NCBI RefSeq assembly: GCF_000711695.1
Contig: NW_013546984.1
Location: forward strand, 62,001-126,000
Direction of reading: 5' to 3'
Length of the DNA: 64,000 bases
Source of the DNA: Tilletiaria anomala UBC 951
Lineage: Eukaryota; Basidiomycota; Exobasidiomycetes; Georgefischeriales; Tilletiariaceae
The number at the start of each line of letters is the position of its first letter. Within the stretch, counting starts at the first letter, position 1. This document shows positions 24,189 through 35,200 of the stretch, piece after piece. The notes below the pieces were generated by a model, which saw only the letters and a program-made list of their open reading frames with translations, made no database searches and had not been told where the DNA came from. A program made the translations under genes and the position numbers.

Positions 24189-24208
24189 GGTAATTACGCC
24201 TCCAAGCT

Positions 24209-24930
24209 CTACATTCGCCCTTGCTCCCGCGCCAAAATGTCGCCTTGCACAAGAATGCAAGGACCGCCCACAATGACCCGGTCTTGAGTTGCTTGATCTT
24301 GACTCCGCAACCAATCTAAAAACTCAGGGCTTTCGGCCCCGGGCTGAATGGTGCAAGGGACGTCAGCCGATAGTTTGGGCTGACGCGAACTCTGTCAGAT
24401 CGCTGACCTGTAGCCAGACTGTCGGGAAATGGTACTCTTGCAGTGCTTTCTGTACTATCGGCAAAGTCACTTTGGGTGGAGTAATGAGGCTTAGTGAGGT
24501 GCGCGTGGGCGAGGGAAGCTCCCCAACCTCCTTGACAGTAGCCAGGCTCTCAATCTCGGCTTCTTTGGGATGGACCGGTGTGACTTGCAGGCCTGCGGAA
24601 GTGTGACAAGTCAGCATTTCTCGGGGAGGCCTTGTTGCATGCGCACCTCTAGCTATGTACCACTTGAGTACCTAATAGGAAGAGACAGGCGTGAGTCAGG
24701 TTCCGTGCGCTGTACAGCCAAGGTTTATAGAACTAGAGTGAGAGGAACGTACTTTATTTCCGAACTTCTCCGGGTCCTTGCTCGCCCCCACCACACTGTA
24801 GCGATCAGCACGAAAGAAATTCTTGTGAAGTGGCAATCAAGGGGAATGGGAGGCAAGTTGTGAGCGCATGAGTGTTGGCATTGACAAAGCGCAGAGAGAG
24901 TGGACTTACTTTCAGCGCTGGAGAGCTCAT
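24209..24930 (-). CDS. CoA-binding domain protein (YccU-like)
   Basis: Five exons on the minus strand: 24910-24930, 24753-24821, 24647-24671, 24408-24592, 24209-24343; 144 residues. This is a small single-domain Rossmann-fold protein of the CoA_binding_2 family. The visible family blocks in order are RYSVVGASKDPEKFGNKV (nucleotide-binding turn), KWYIARGLQVTPVHPKE, LSLITPPKVT, the helix before FPTVWLQPGAESPEF, and VGGPCILVQGD near the end. The first exon codes only seven residues (MSSPALK), typical of this family's short N-terminus. Its stop is 20 bp from the stop of the facing TRM140 fusion gene. The precise cellular role of the family is not known; a CoA-linked role is inferred from the fold. 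Confidence 0.88.
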
Positions 24931-25511
24931 CCTAGCAGAATGTGTATCGTATGAGGGAAAATGGGACTGCCAGGTGTGACTGTATTAATGAAAACAGACG
25001 GGGCGAAACGACGTTGCTCAAAGGTTCTAGATGAGACGGCGCCGCTTCCCAATGGCCACTGGTTTGATACGACCCAGCAGGTGTGTCGATGGCCGAGTCA
25101 ACGGCAGGCAGGTGCAAACTTGCATGCAGTCGCATCGAACCAGAATGCGTGAATATATACTGACGACCCAAACATTCAAACCCTCGAGTCATCAAGCGTC
25201 CGACTCCGTGTGCAAAGATTGCCAACGCACGACTGTGATACGCCTCGGCTGGCGGCTGGCCCGCTTGTGGAGCGCGGCGATTAGATGCCGTCGATGGTGT
25301 GCTTGTAGATGCAATCAATAGAATTTACTTCAACCTTTACTCACCAATCACTTTTTGACGCTCGATGCCCTGGCCGATAGATCACTTGATGCATCGCAAA
25401 GAGCCTGGACGTTTGGATTTTACGTTTCCTCGTGTCTCATCCCTTTTCTATGCATTGGCATACTTCAGAGGGCTCTTCATTAGGGTGAATCAGATCATTT
25501 AATTTCGCATC
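24931..25511. promoter_or_regulatory. Divergent promoter region
   Basis: About 580 bp between head-to-head starts of the CoA-binding protein and the PRCC-like gene. A long minus-strand open frame at 24932-25318 has no splice link to a recognisable protein and is probably chance. Confidence 0.45.
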
Positions 25512-26759
25512 ATGCAGTCTCTTGCAGCGTATGCATCCGATTCAGACGAGGAGCTGCCGATTGCATCATCCAGCAGGTCGGTGAGCCTTGCGGTCCCAGC
25601 GCCAACCCGTGTGGCCTCGTCAATCTCGATTGCAGCTGCCAAACGTAAAGCTGACAGCAGAGGCAGGCTCCAAGTCCGCGTCTCAGCAGCGAATGGCGAT
25701 AATTTAGATGCAGACGGTATTGCGTCCACCGAATCACCGAATGAATCTGACCTCAAAAAGCCTAAACTAGCGTCAGGTGCCATATTTCGGCACTCGCTAC
25801 TGGGCGCCCTTCCAACCCCCAAAAGAGCTGTTCGTGACGATGGCAGCGTCAATAGCCGGCAGTCATACTTCACGGCGCAGATTGTCTGTGATAAATATAT
25901 GCCAGATCTTCCCCAACGGAGCGCAAGCGGCGGTGGGCAGGCGGAGCGTGCTTCTAAAGTCACCAACAGGGGAAATTCTGCTTTTCGCGCCATGTTAGGT
26001 CTGCCACCTGTGTCTCCCGGCACTTCCTCCACAAAAAATACTGCTAGCATACCGAGTGTGCCCTCTCCGACAGCAAAGGTTCTTGTCTCTGGGGCATCAT
26101 GGGCAGATACATCACTTGCTTGTCCCAGAGACTTGCTCGACGAGAGGCAGGAGGCTGCGACGCCACAGGCTCTCGAACTCAGGGCAGCATTGCAAACAAA
26201 GCCAGCGTCAGAATTGCCGAAGGTAGCGATTCTACCGTCGAACAAAAACGAGAAGGAAAAATTCACATCACGGGCGGTGCCGCAAGAAGGCAAAGGCTCT
26301 GCTCCCTTGTCCGCAGCACCAGACGTGGAGGACGAGGCTGCGGAGTGCCTAAGTGAACAGAAGGAAGTTTCCGGGCTAGACCCCTATGCAGGCTGGCAAA
26401 TGAACCCCGATGGTACTTGGTATCCTGTCACTCCGGAGGCTATCGCCGTATATCAGAACTACGCTCGTCAGGATTCAACATTGAGCGCATCGCTCACAGG
26501 CAGCCACGAAAGTTCCACTGAGATCCGTTCAGTCGATGTGAACACTCCGAAGGCTCTATCGGCAACCGCTGGTGACTTCAATCCAGCTGATACCACTGGT
26601 CTCACCGCGGATCAAATCAGAGCAAAAGGAAAGGCTCGAAATAAAGGGCAGCTGAGCTCTTTGGTCAGCATGGCGAACGAGAAGAAGGAGAACCTCGAGA
26701 ATAAGTGGGCGCGGAGTAGACAAGGTATCTCCAATGCGTCAAACAAATATGGCTTTTAG
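25512..26759 (+). CDS. PRCC-like nuclear protein
   Basis: Intronless, 415 residues, unusual among its intron-rich neighbours. The N-terminus MQSLAAYASDSDEELP resembles the SLVAYGSSDDSD start of many PRCC relatives. The middle is low-complexity with KRKADSRGR and other basic patches. Near residue 292 it has LDPYAGWQMNPDGTWYPVTPEA. The C-terminus, from about TADQIRAKGKARNKGQLSS to ENKWARSRQGISNASNKYGF, fits the conserved PRCC tail, which ends in a basic helix and KYGF. Human PRCC binds MAD2B and is found with splicing factors; the fungal role is inferred only. No signal peptide or membrane segment. Confidence 0.75.
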   Translation: MQSLAAYASDSDEELPIASSSRSVSLAVPAPTRVASSISIAAAKRKADSRGRLQVRVSAANGDNLDADGIASTESPNESDLKKPKLASGAIFRHSLLGALPTPKRAVRDDGSVNSRQSYFTAQIVCDKYMPDLPQRSASGGGQAERASKVTNRGNSAFRAMLGLPPVSPGTSSTKNTASIPSVPSPTAKVLVSGASWADTSLACPRDLLDERQEAATPQALELRAALQTKPASELPKVAILPSNKNEKEKFTSRAVPQEGKGSAPLSAAPDVEDEAAECLSEQKEVSGLDPYAGWQMNPDGTWYPVTPEAIAVYQNYARQDSTLSASLTGSHESSTEIRSVDVNTPKALSATAGDFNPADTTGLTADQIRAKGKARNKGQLSSLVSMANEKKENLENKWARSRQGISNASNKYGF

Positions 26760-28021
26760 TCGCTCCTATAAGGCAGACATGACAAGCGCGCAGTGCACAG
26801 TGCAGCCGCATGTGCAGATTGCATCACAAATCGCTGTTTCAAGCGCCAACGTAAAGCATTCGGCTGGACTGCAATGCCGTTTCCTGTGAAAGATTGCAAT
26901 CGTCAACAAGACGGACGGAGGCAGGTGCTTGTCTAGCGATGCTGCGCTATCGGCTTTATGCTCTGGCTTCGCGAGAAAAACGATAGGGTTTGCAACTGCC
27001 TCGGAATTTGGACGTCCAGAGCATATGGCCTGCGTTGTCTCGGCTGCAGGAACTGAACACAGTGCTGAGATCCTAGCAGAGCCGGAGTATGAGGGCGCAC
27101 ATTCTCGTATACATTGTGTCTGCGACAGAGCGATCAGTGGAGGAGCCGCCTGGACGATTTGAGGATATCATCGGCGTGCTAACGAAAACATGTAAAAGTG
27201 GCCTGGTCGACTCGAATGACTTCTGCGACAACGGGTCTGACGTACCCTACTACCCTTCCAGCTATAGCGGCAGCCGCTGCTACCCAGTACTTATGAGAGC
27301 GGCATAATTCACATTCCACGGGGTCTGTATTCCAATCATTTGATTTATGGGCGTGATTCTGTCGAATCATAGGATTGTTGCAACACAAGGCGTCTGCTTG
27401 CCAAAAGTGCCATAAGTTTGTCAGGTAGAGTCGACTCGACTCAATCAACCACTACGACGTATGACCTAACAGGCGCTGCTCTTTAACCTATGACGGTCTA
27501 CTTGGTCTTACACATGATTTAGCATACAGAGCATTTCAAAAGGCGCATTCTTGAATTGAAAATTATGACCTTTAATTGATTTACTAGTATCAAGACATTT
27601 TCGTTGTATCATAACGAATAGTTTTTTTTTGAATTCCAACATTCGTACACCGCGAATACGAAGGTGTAGAGACACTGCTTGTGAAGGAACTTGGCACTTT
27701 CTCTCAACTAGACGCGAAAGCTAATATACTTGCTTTTTTGCCTGTGTGACGTTGGGGTGGCAATGGTCACCCAATACGAAACGCTCTCTTTGGACATCAT
27801 CAGTTCGACAAACTGAAAATGCCGCTACTGGAATCGGCGGGTTCATGTCGGCTAAGATATGAAGCTCTCACCGCTTGTATTCTCTGCACTACATAAACTC
27901 TGGGCACTGGTTGTAGCCATTGTAGCGTGGTCCCTGCTCTCGAACTATTGAAAGGATAGTTCATTACGACTAAGGTCTTATCTGACCTCTTGTTGTTCCT
28001 CACGATATACATTGCGCAGGA
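26760..28021. other. AT-richer gene-free stretch before the transposon island
   Basis: About 1.3 kb with no exon chain on either strand. 27480-27760 is clearly AT-rich with homopolymer runs. It may be old transposon-derived flank, but I see no family motif. Confidence 0.4.
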
Positions 28022-28267
28022 GCAGCGCGGGTGCGCAAGCCAATGTATCGAAGCATGTCGAAGCATGTCAAAGCAACACCGCCCATAGTACACCATCAAA
28101 CTTTATGGGAGCTTCAAAAACAATGAGCATGCTACAGTGGCTGCACGTGAAAGCTAGCATATTGTGGATATATAAAGGGCGATACACAGTGCTTAGAGTT
28201 CATGCAGCGTGGAGAACATAAGAAGTGCGGGCATCACACCTTGGTCGTAATAAGCCATCTCTTCAAT
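28022..28267 (+). repeat. Copia 5' LTR (copy A)
   Basis: Shares with copies at 29131 and 31388 the core ACAGTGGCTGCACGTGAAAG, a following TATA-like TGTGGATATATAAAGGGCG, the GAGAACATAAGA block and the end CCAT-CTCTTCAAT. Edges are approximate. Confidence 0.7.
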
Positions 28268-29130
28268 CGGTCCACGGCTACTTGGGGCAGTGGAAACGGC
28301 ATAGTGACCATAATGGCTAGTTTGTATAACGGCATCCTAGCTCTCCCTGTCATGGGGGGAACATCATCGCACTGTAGAACATGTTGACCTGTGCAGAATG
28401 TGCAGATATGGACGCTGAGCTATGGACCAGACGCATTAGCCACGCATGACGTGACTCGCACAACGCGACCTGCAAGGCGATTAGCGTACCTGTCCCCAAA
28501 TCTAACCCGCCTATGCGAAGCGTGCACACTCGGAAAAGTGGCCCACTAACCGTACGGCACCACAAGGGAAGAAAGCAGAGCAGCAGATGCTTGGAAGGGT
28601 GCACATGAACATCGCTGGACCTATGCTCTTGGAGAGCGTAAGTGGTGCGCTCTACTTCCTAACCGACACAGATGAAGGCCGGGTAAGGTCTGGATTTACA
28701 CACTGGCAAATCGCAAGAACGCTGCCGACGTCACTAACAACTGAATCCGCCAAGTAGAGAAAGAATGGGCAAGGAGTTCAAGATCCTCCACTCAGACAAC
28801 GGCGACGAGATTGTCAGGGTGCGGATGCAGCAACTCCTCCCAATAGGTATCAAACACGGAACGTCAGCCCCGTACATGCCTCAACAGAACGCGCGCGCTG
28901 AGTGCCACAATTCGACTGCATAAGACGGTCTAGCATGGATCAGCCAGTCGAAGCTGAAAAGGACACACCGGCCGAGTTGGCAGTGGCAGCAGCCTACACA
29001 TACAAGCATCACGCGTACATTCTATGTCGCAATGGTCCTATGTTATCACAATTATGGTAGAAGCGCACCCCAGCTGCAAGATATCCATCGATTACCTTCG
29101 CGCAATAGATGAAACAAGAGAAGTGGTAGT

Positions 29131-29359
29131 GCAGACGCGCAAGCCAATAGAACGAAGCACGTCAAAGCAGCACAACCCATAGAGTACCATCAAGTGTCAT
29201 GGAAAGTCGAGAGCAAGGACTAAACCACAGTGGCTACACGTGAAAGCCAGCATCTTGTGAATATATATGCGTGGCATGCAGTGCCCAGAGTTCGTGTAGC
29301 ATAGAAAGCAACGTGTCAGGCTATCACATCTTGGCCATACTGAACCATTCCTTCAATAT
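29131..29359 (+). repeat. Solo copia LTR (copy B), nested
   Basis: Third copy of the same LTR family, lying within the integrase region of the larger element. Most diverged in its TATA-like segment. Best read as a later insertion reduced to a solo LTR by LTR-LTR recombination. Confidence 0.65.
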
Positions 29360-31387
29360 CGAATGTGATGGAGCGCCGCAGATCACGAAATTTGGACAAG
29401 CACATGATAAATGATATCCTCGTCGGATACGACAGCACTATCATACACCATGTCTAGATCCCGGCCCAAAGCAGCTCATCCGGTCTTGGCATAGCAAGCT
29501 TATCGAGACACTCGCCAGGTCTGCGTGCATTGAAGAGAAGGAGCACGAAAGCGCCGGCTGCGAAATCATTACCAGTGATGCTCCTGAAATAGTCGCGCCA
29601 GAGCATGTGCCAGAAGAACCTGGCGAGGAGGAAGCATAGCAACTTGCACAGCAGCAGGCATCAACTCAACAAGTCCAGGAGGAGCAACCCTTCTAAATGC
29701 GCCAAGAACACAATTTACGGTCGAGTCGTGCCAGCGAGACGCTTGGCGATTTGTGGCATGTAGCGTCATCCTACATATCGGTCACCAAGTTCCTTTAATG
29801 CAGCAGAGCTTCGTACTTACACGGAAACCCTTAGAAGCGAAGATGCTGACAAGTAGGAGCTGACAACCAAGTGCGAAGGTGACAGCCTTAAAAATAACAT
29901 AGCATAGGTTGAGGTAATATTTTCATTTGGTAGCTGTGCCGTGGGTGGGCAAGTTGAGTATTAATGTCAAACGCGATGGCTACGGTAACGTGCCGCTGCA
30001 TGAAGCTAGACTAGTACCAAGAGGCTTCTCACAGAACGAGAAGCAATATTATCATCAGAAGCCTGCGTCAGTCTGCCAACTGACTACCCTCCGCATAGTA
30101 ATTGCTCTGGTCACTATGGACAATCTGCATCTCCATCATCTAACCGTCGAGGCTGCCTACCTTTACAGCAAGTGCGATGAGATAGTTTATCCCGAAGTAC
30201 CAAACGGAGTACAGTGCTCTGCTGGCAAGAACTTGTATTTGCGCAAGAGCATTTATGGATTACGGCAAGGAGGTGAAGTCTGACACGGGGAGCTCCACGC
30301 AACCCTTCGGCAGATCGGCCTCACCAGTGACGAAGGCAACAATGCCTATGCACTGGCACAATCGATGGCAACTTCACAATCTTGACGGCGTTTGTCGACG
30401 ACCTCGTCATCGGCAACAGAGCACCAGGGGACGACCCTTCGACTTGGAGGCCTGTTGCTCAAGCTCTTCCACATCTGGGTCTCTGACCGCTTCAGCACTG
30501 CATCGGCCTACGGATTGCATGCATCACGCACATCGACAGCACTTTCGTCGACCGGGCAGCCTACGCAGAGTCGATACCTCGAAAGTTCGATATGACAGAT
30601 TGCGGAGCTGTCGCAACTCCCGCCTTGAACGCGCAGGAGGATGTGGGCGCTAGCGAGACGATCGAGAGGCCAAGCATTCCTACCTGCATTCGTCGGGTTC
30701 TTTCTCTATCTCGCAGTCGGAACACGGCCCGGGCTGGTTTACTCAGTCGCTCGGGCTAGGAAGAACAGTGCGGGGCTGAAGGTAGCAGTTTGGCAGAGTA
30801 CCAAGAGGATATTGCGGTCGTTCTGAGGGACTTGCAATCCCGGGATAAAGGACAAGCGGGCCAGCGGGACGAGCTTAGTTGGCTTTTGCGATTCAGATTG
30901 GGTAAGTGGCAAGGACTGGAAGTCCATGACGGGTTTCGTGCTCTCTATCCCATCGAGCGTCATCAGCTAGTTGTTGGGAGAGCAGAGCAAAGTCGCGCCT
31001 TCTTCACCAGAGGCAGAGCTAACAGTAACAAGCAAGGCGACCCGTAAGGCAGCTCAGTTGCAGGAAATTCTTCAGGGACCCGCGTACTCGAATGAATACG
31101 GGGTTTAAGTTCACAACAATGGTGCACATCACATATTCTCGGCAGCCCAAAGCATGCAAGAAGTAAGTAATATGAAATCGATCTTCATGTATATAGAAGA
31201 AGCAAACGAGAAGGGCACTGTCAAGCTCGAGCGGATCAATAGCAAGCTAGTATTGCCGATCTACCTACTAAGCCGCTGCAAAGCAAGCAATTGGAAACAC
31301 ATTGCACACAACTGGCGTCGTCAACTGCGCGAGACGAGCTCTGGCCGCAGAGCAGAAGTGATGCAGAAGCAGAAGCAGCAGCAGCAG

Positions 31388-31624
31388 CAGCGCGGACGTG
31401 CGAGCCACCGGAGCGAAGCATGTCGAAGCGGCACAACTATAGAACACCATCAAACGTCGTCACTGGAGGTTCGAAAACAATGAGCAAGCTACAGTGGCTG
31501 CACGTGAAAGCTAGCATTTTGTGGATATAGAAGGGCGATATGCTGTGCTCAGAGTTAATACAGTGTAGAGAACATAAGAGGTGTGAGCATCATATCTTGA
31601 TTGAAATGAGCCATTCCTTCAATA
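31388..31624 (+). repeat. Copia 3' LTR (copy C)
   Basis: Closest to copy A over the ACAATGAGCA/CATGCTACAGTGG segment, consistent with A and C being the pair belonging to one element. Preceded by a CAG-rich run at about 31368-31391. Confidence 0.7.
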
Positions 31625-32216
31625 GCTTGCGAAAGCCTTCGATGACACAGATCACTAACCTGGCTGAAGATTCTTGTTATTAATATCACCGAGGCTCCCA
31701 ATCTCAATATTTACATCGCACAATCTCGCACCTCACATACACCAGAACGCAAAAGAATTTCTGCATACCAGGTCAACATCTGCTATTTGCAGACAGCTAA
31801 GGTAGATATATATATGCCGTCTGTCGGACCCGTGGCTATAGCTTAAAGGTATATCACATGAGAGTAGCGATGCAGAACCCTGCCAGGTCAAATCGAACGA
31901 ACATCGGGTCAATTATAGCCTGACACGCTCTACCTTTTCTCCTATAGCTGTGGGTTTGGCAGGTGGTTCGCCTGCGCGGCCTCTGTACTATTTCCCAATG
32001 CTTCAGACCCTGTGTTACATAGGTCGGTCGCTCGGTCTGGCCACTCTTTGCAAACTCACATTTGAAGTTGTGCCCCCAAAAGAAGTACCATTGCTCTCAA
32101 TTGAAAGTCCGTGTAATTGGCCTTTTCGGCATTCCGTTCGCGGAAGGGGATTACAGTTTTAAATTTGGTTGAAGATCTACAATAAACACTACGCTAGACT
32201 GTCCTTCAGTAGAGAC
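31625..32216. other. Gene-free stretch right of the copia fossil
   Basis: About 600 bp with no supportable gene. It contains a short TA repeat near 31808-31815 and a tRNA-like hairpin candidate that I rejected. Confidence 0.4.
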
Positions 32217-35200
32217 TCATCGTAAATATCTGATCTTCGGATGCATTCGGTTGTGAGTTGGCGGAGAACGCAGCACCGTTTCGCCCCGAAACGCCTCGGA
32301 CTTGCGCCGTTCTATAAGCTGATCAAGATCGCACTCTAGTTGACGTTCTCTGCGGATTTCGCTGAGTCGCAAAGACCACCACCTGCGCTCCTCCTGCTCT
32401 TCTTCGACTTCATCAAGGACATTGTCACCAATGACAGCAATTCTGCAGCCTTTGCAGTCCAAATGGCGGCTCTCGAGTTGGTTTGCCTCCTGCGTTAGGT
32501 TGACCTGGCGCAATTGCTCGCTTGCAGCTTGCACGAGCTCCTGCTGCGAGGGAGATTTAGGAAATGGCAAACCTGATTGCAAAAGAGCGATCAAGTTTGG
32601 CCTGTCACCTGCCGTAGCAGCTGCCATCGCAAGATTAGCGACCTGATCTTTACGGCGCTGCCAGTCAGCATGCGCACTCGCTGGCGAGAGGTCCTTGTCG
32701 AGCATTCTGCCGCGCTGAGTTTGCTGGACAGCAGAAAGCAGAGAGCGCTCCAGAGCCCTGTGCCACAGAGTGCATTCGCCTTCTGGGCCCAAGGTGGCGA
32801 CCCTCCTGTCGTCCGTCTGACGATCAAAGCTCAGGAGGTACGACTTGGTGCCGTCTGCTGAAGCAACATCCGCACCAATCCTAAGAGGGAGTACTTCTAA
32901 GCGCAGCAGATGCCGGTGTCCTATGGAATAGAGCACGTTGAATGTGTGAGACGCGTAGCTGACTCGAGGGACCAAATTTTAGGACTCACCTGGTGCCCTA
33001 TCTGAGACGTCATTGACATCAAGAACTCGCCCAATTCCGCCAGATGAAAGAACTCTGAATCGGGACGTAGGGTTGCTCTGGTCGTCGAATAACGGCGAGG
33101 CGCTACGCCGTTTGCGCTCCTTTTTGAGACGCGAGTCCTCGTCTGAAGGGGAGGTGAGGATGAGCAGGTCGGAGAAGACAAAAGCGTGCACTTGCTGTGC
33201 TTTGCCTTGGAGCTCGTCTGTTGGACTGCGGGGGCTGCGAAGGAACCTGCTGGACATTAACAGCGATCTTCTTGCAGTTGACCTCGATGAAGGTTCTGCA
33301 GCGCCATCAGACAATCGCGGGCTCGGGTAGGGTGCAGAGAATGGAAGGGATGACCCAGAGTCGGATGGCGACGGAGAGTTGGTCACAAGGGGTGACTGTG
33401 CTTCCCTCAGGAAGCCCATTGCGTGTTCAGGTAAAGACGGCTCCAATGGCGAGCAGGACCGCGGAGAGATGGTGTCGATAGGGATCAATGAGACACGGCC
33501 TTGATGGATAAGCTTGCGATCTCGATTGGCTAAGATGAGGGCCTCAGGAAGGTTATCAATGCGCTTCGACAGAGCTTCAAGCTGATGATATTCTTCCTCC
33601 CTGGCTTTCACGTCGTTCATGTCGCGAACGATCCGTTCTGCCAAGGCATAAAGATTTCGTGTGCTTTCATAGTCGGGATGACCAGATGGGGTGACCTCCA
33701 ATAGTTGCTGTGAGAAGGAAAGGAAGGGTCAGCTCAAGGCTCTTCGCTGGGGCACATGCAAGCAGAAGCTCACCTTGAAGAAGAGCGGATACTTCATCAG
33801 TCGTTGGACGGGCTTAAGCAAGAAGCTACTAAACGAAAGTTTCCCGCACTCTGGGGCAAGCATTTGCATCCTTATGAACTGGCCGAATTCGTTCTGCGGT
33901 GCCGCTACCATATCCTCCACCATGCCGATCACGCTTTCAAAGCGTAAAAGGTAGGGAAGATGAAGCTCAAGTTTTGTGATGTACTTGGCGATAGAATCGG
34001 CGAATCGAATGATGACCTTTCCATTTGAGCCTTGCCCGCTAGATTCGACTCTCAGCTTTTGCATTGCGACTGCGAGTTTTGAGTGGAGTCGTAAAATATC
34101 TTCAAGCCAATCGAAGAGTCGAGCGATTGAAGCAGGTACTCCTTTGATCCAGTCGCCAGAAGGGCTTTTGAGGGGCAGCGCAAAGAGGCCGTGAATACCA
34201 CAAAGCGACTGGACGAACAGCTTCTCTGTCTCGCAGAGCTCCCACAGCACCTCTTGCCGATGCATTTCCATAGTACCAAAGCAGGCGAGCATCTCCCTGT
34301 AGTCCACATCGGGTATAATGTTGCGCCAAGAAATGTGGTTCGGGGGCTCGACCAAGCTGAAATTGGTCGAATTGAGTAGCATGGTAAGTCGCTTCTGTGA
34401 GTGCACGCTCCTGCGACGATCGCCGCCTCGAGCACCGGTCTGCACCGATCGCCGTTTGCTCTTGCAAAGTCCTTGCTCGAGCGATCCTGGACTATTGATG
34501 CTGACCGGCCGCGTATTGTGCGATGGAGAGCGTTGCTGCCGGGTCACTGAGCCTGGCGAAACAGTGCTGTGGCATAGAGGAGACCGCAAGCCCTCCCCGT
34601 CCTGTTTGTTAATCTTGGGCAAAGGTGATGGAAGCCCACAGGGGAATTCGCCGGTACTTTCGAGCTCCTGGTGTTGCGGGTCCATTGGTGGTGTCATGAG
34701 AGGAGTGTCTGGCAGAGTGCTCTGCGATGCATGGTGCGCGGAGCAAGTAGGTGAATGCGGCGGCTCCTCCTGACTCTCGTCCACGCGTTGTCCAAGAGGC
34801 GGCGAATGGTTGAGATCGATGCGCAAGCCTTCCGTAGGCTTCAATGACAATCGTCGCGCAGCAACCTTGCTGTCCGTGAAGCTCTGGACTCGATGCTCTA
34901 CTGCAAGAGCTGTGGGACCACGAGAAAGCCGTGATCGCTCCTTGCTGATCCTGACTGAGCTTCGCCAGCTTGAGCCAGAAGGACCGCGCGCGCAGCCGTG
35001 AGCTCTTTCGAATATCTCTGCTGCGATGAACCAGTTTGCAGCCGACGCACGCCTTGAAGGTCCCCAGTCATCCTCCGAGCCTTCGTCGGCACTTTCGAAG
35101 ACGTCGGAATCATCGTCACTGTAGTTCTTGTCTTCGACGGCATGCGTTTCAGCAGCCAAGCTCGAAAGTAGCGGCAATTCCTGATGAAATGCATCGAGGC

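Larger units (their letters stand above)
28022..31624 (+). mobile_element. Ty1/copia LTR retrotransposon fossil with nested LTR
   Basis: A 3.6 kb broken copia element in plus orientation. It is bounded by two related LTRs (28022-28267 and 31388-31624). Inside, in copia order, are an integrase region (about 28780-29120; KFKILHSDNGDEIV, then TSAPYMPQQNARAECHN), the end of the integrase region with ILVGYDSTIIHHV (about 29410-29460), reverse transcriptase (about 29930-30650; HEARLVPRGFSQNE, LRKSIYGLRQGG, then AVGTRPGLVYSV) and RNase H (to about 31275). No gag or protease is recognisable. A third LTR copy (29131-29360) sits inside the integrase region. The element has many breaks and looks old, since the LTR copies have diverged noticeably. 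Confidence 0.75.

Noticed and set aside
24932-25318. 128-codon minus frame upstream of the CoA-binding protein
   Set aside because: It overlaps the promoter region and joins no recognisable protein; the seven-residue exon at 24910-24930 explains the true start.
31826-31910. tRNA-like segment with GACCCG and CGGGTC ends, a TGGC box and a GGTCAAATCGA box
   Set aside because: The ends pair, but no D, anticodon or T stems form, and the B-box-like sequence lacks the conserved GGTTC. Probably chance or a tRNA-derived relic.
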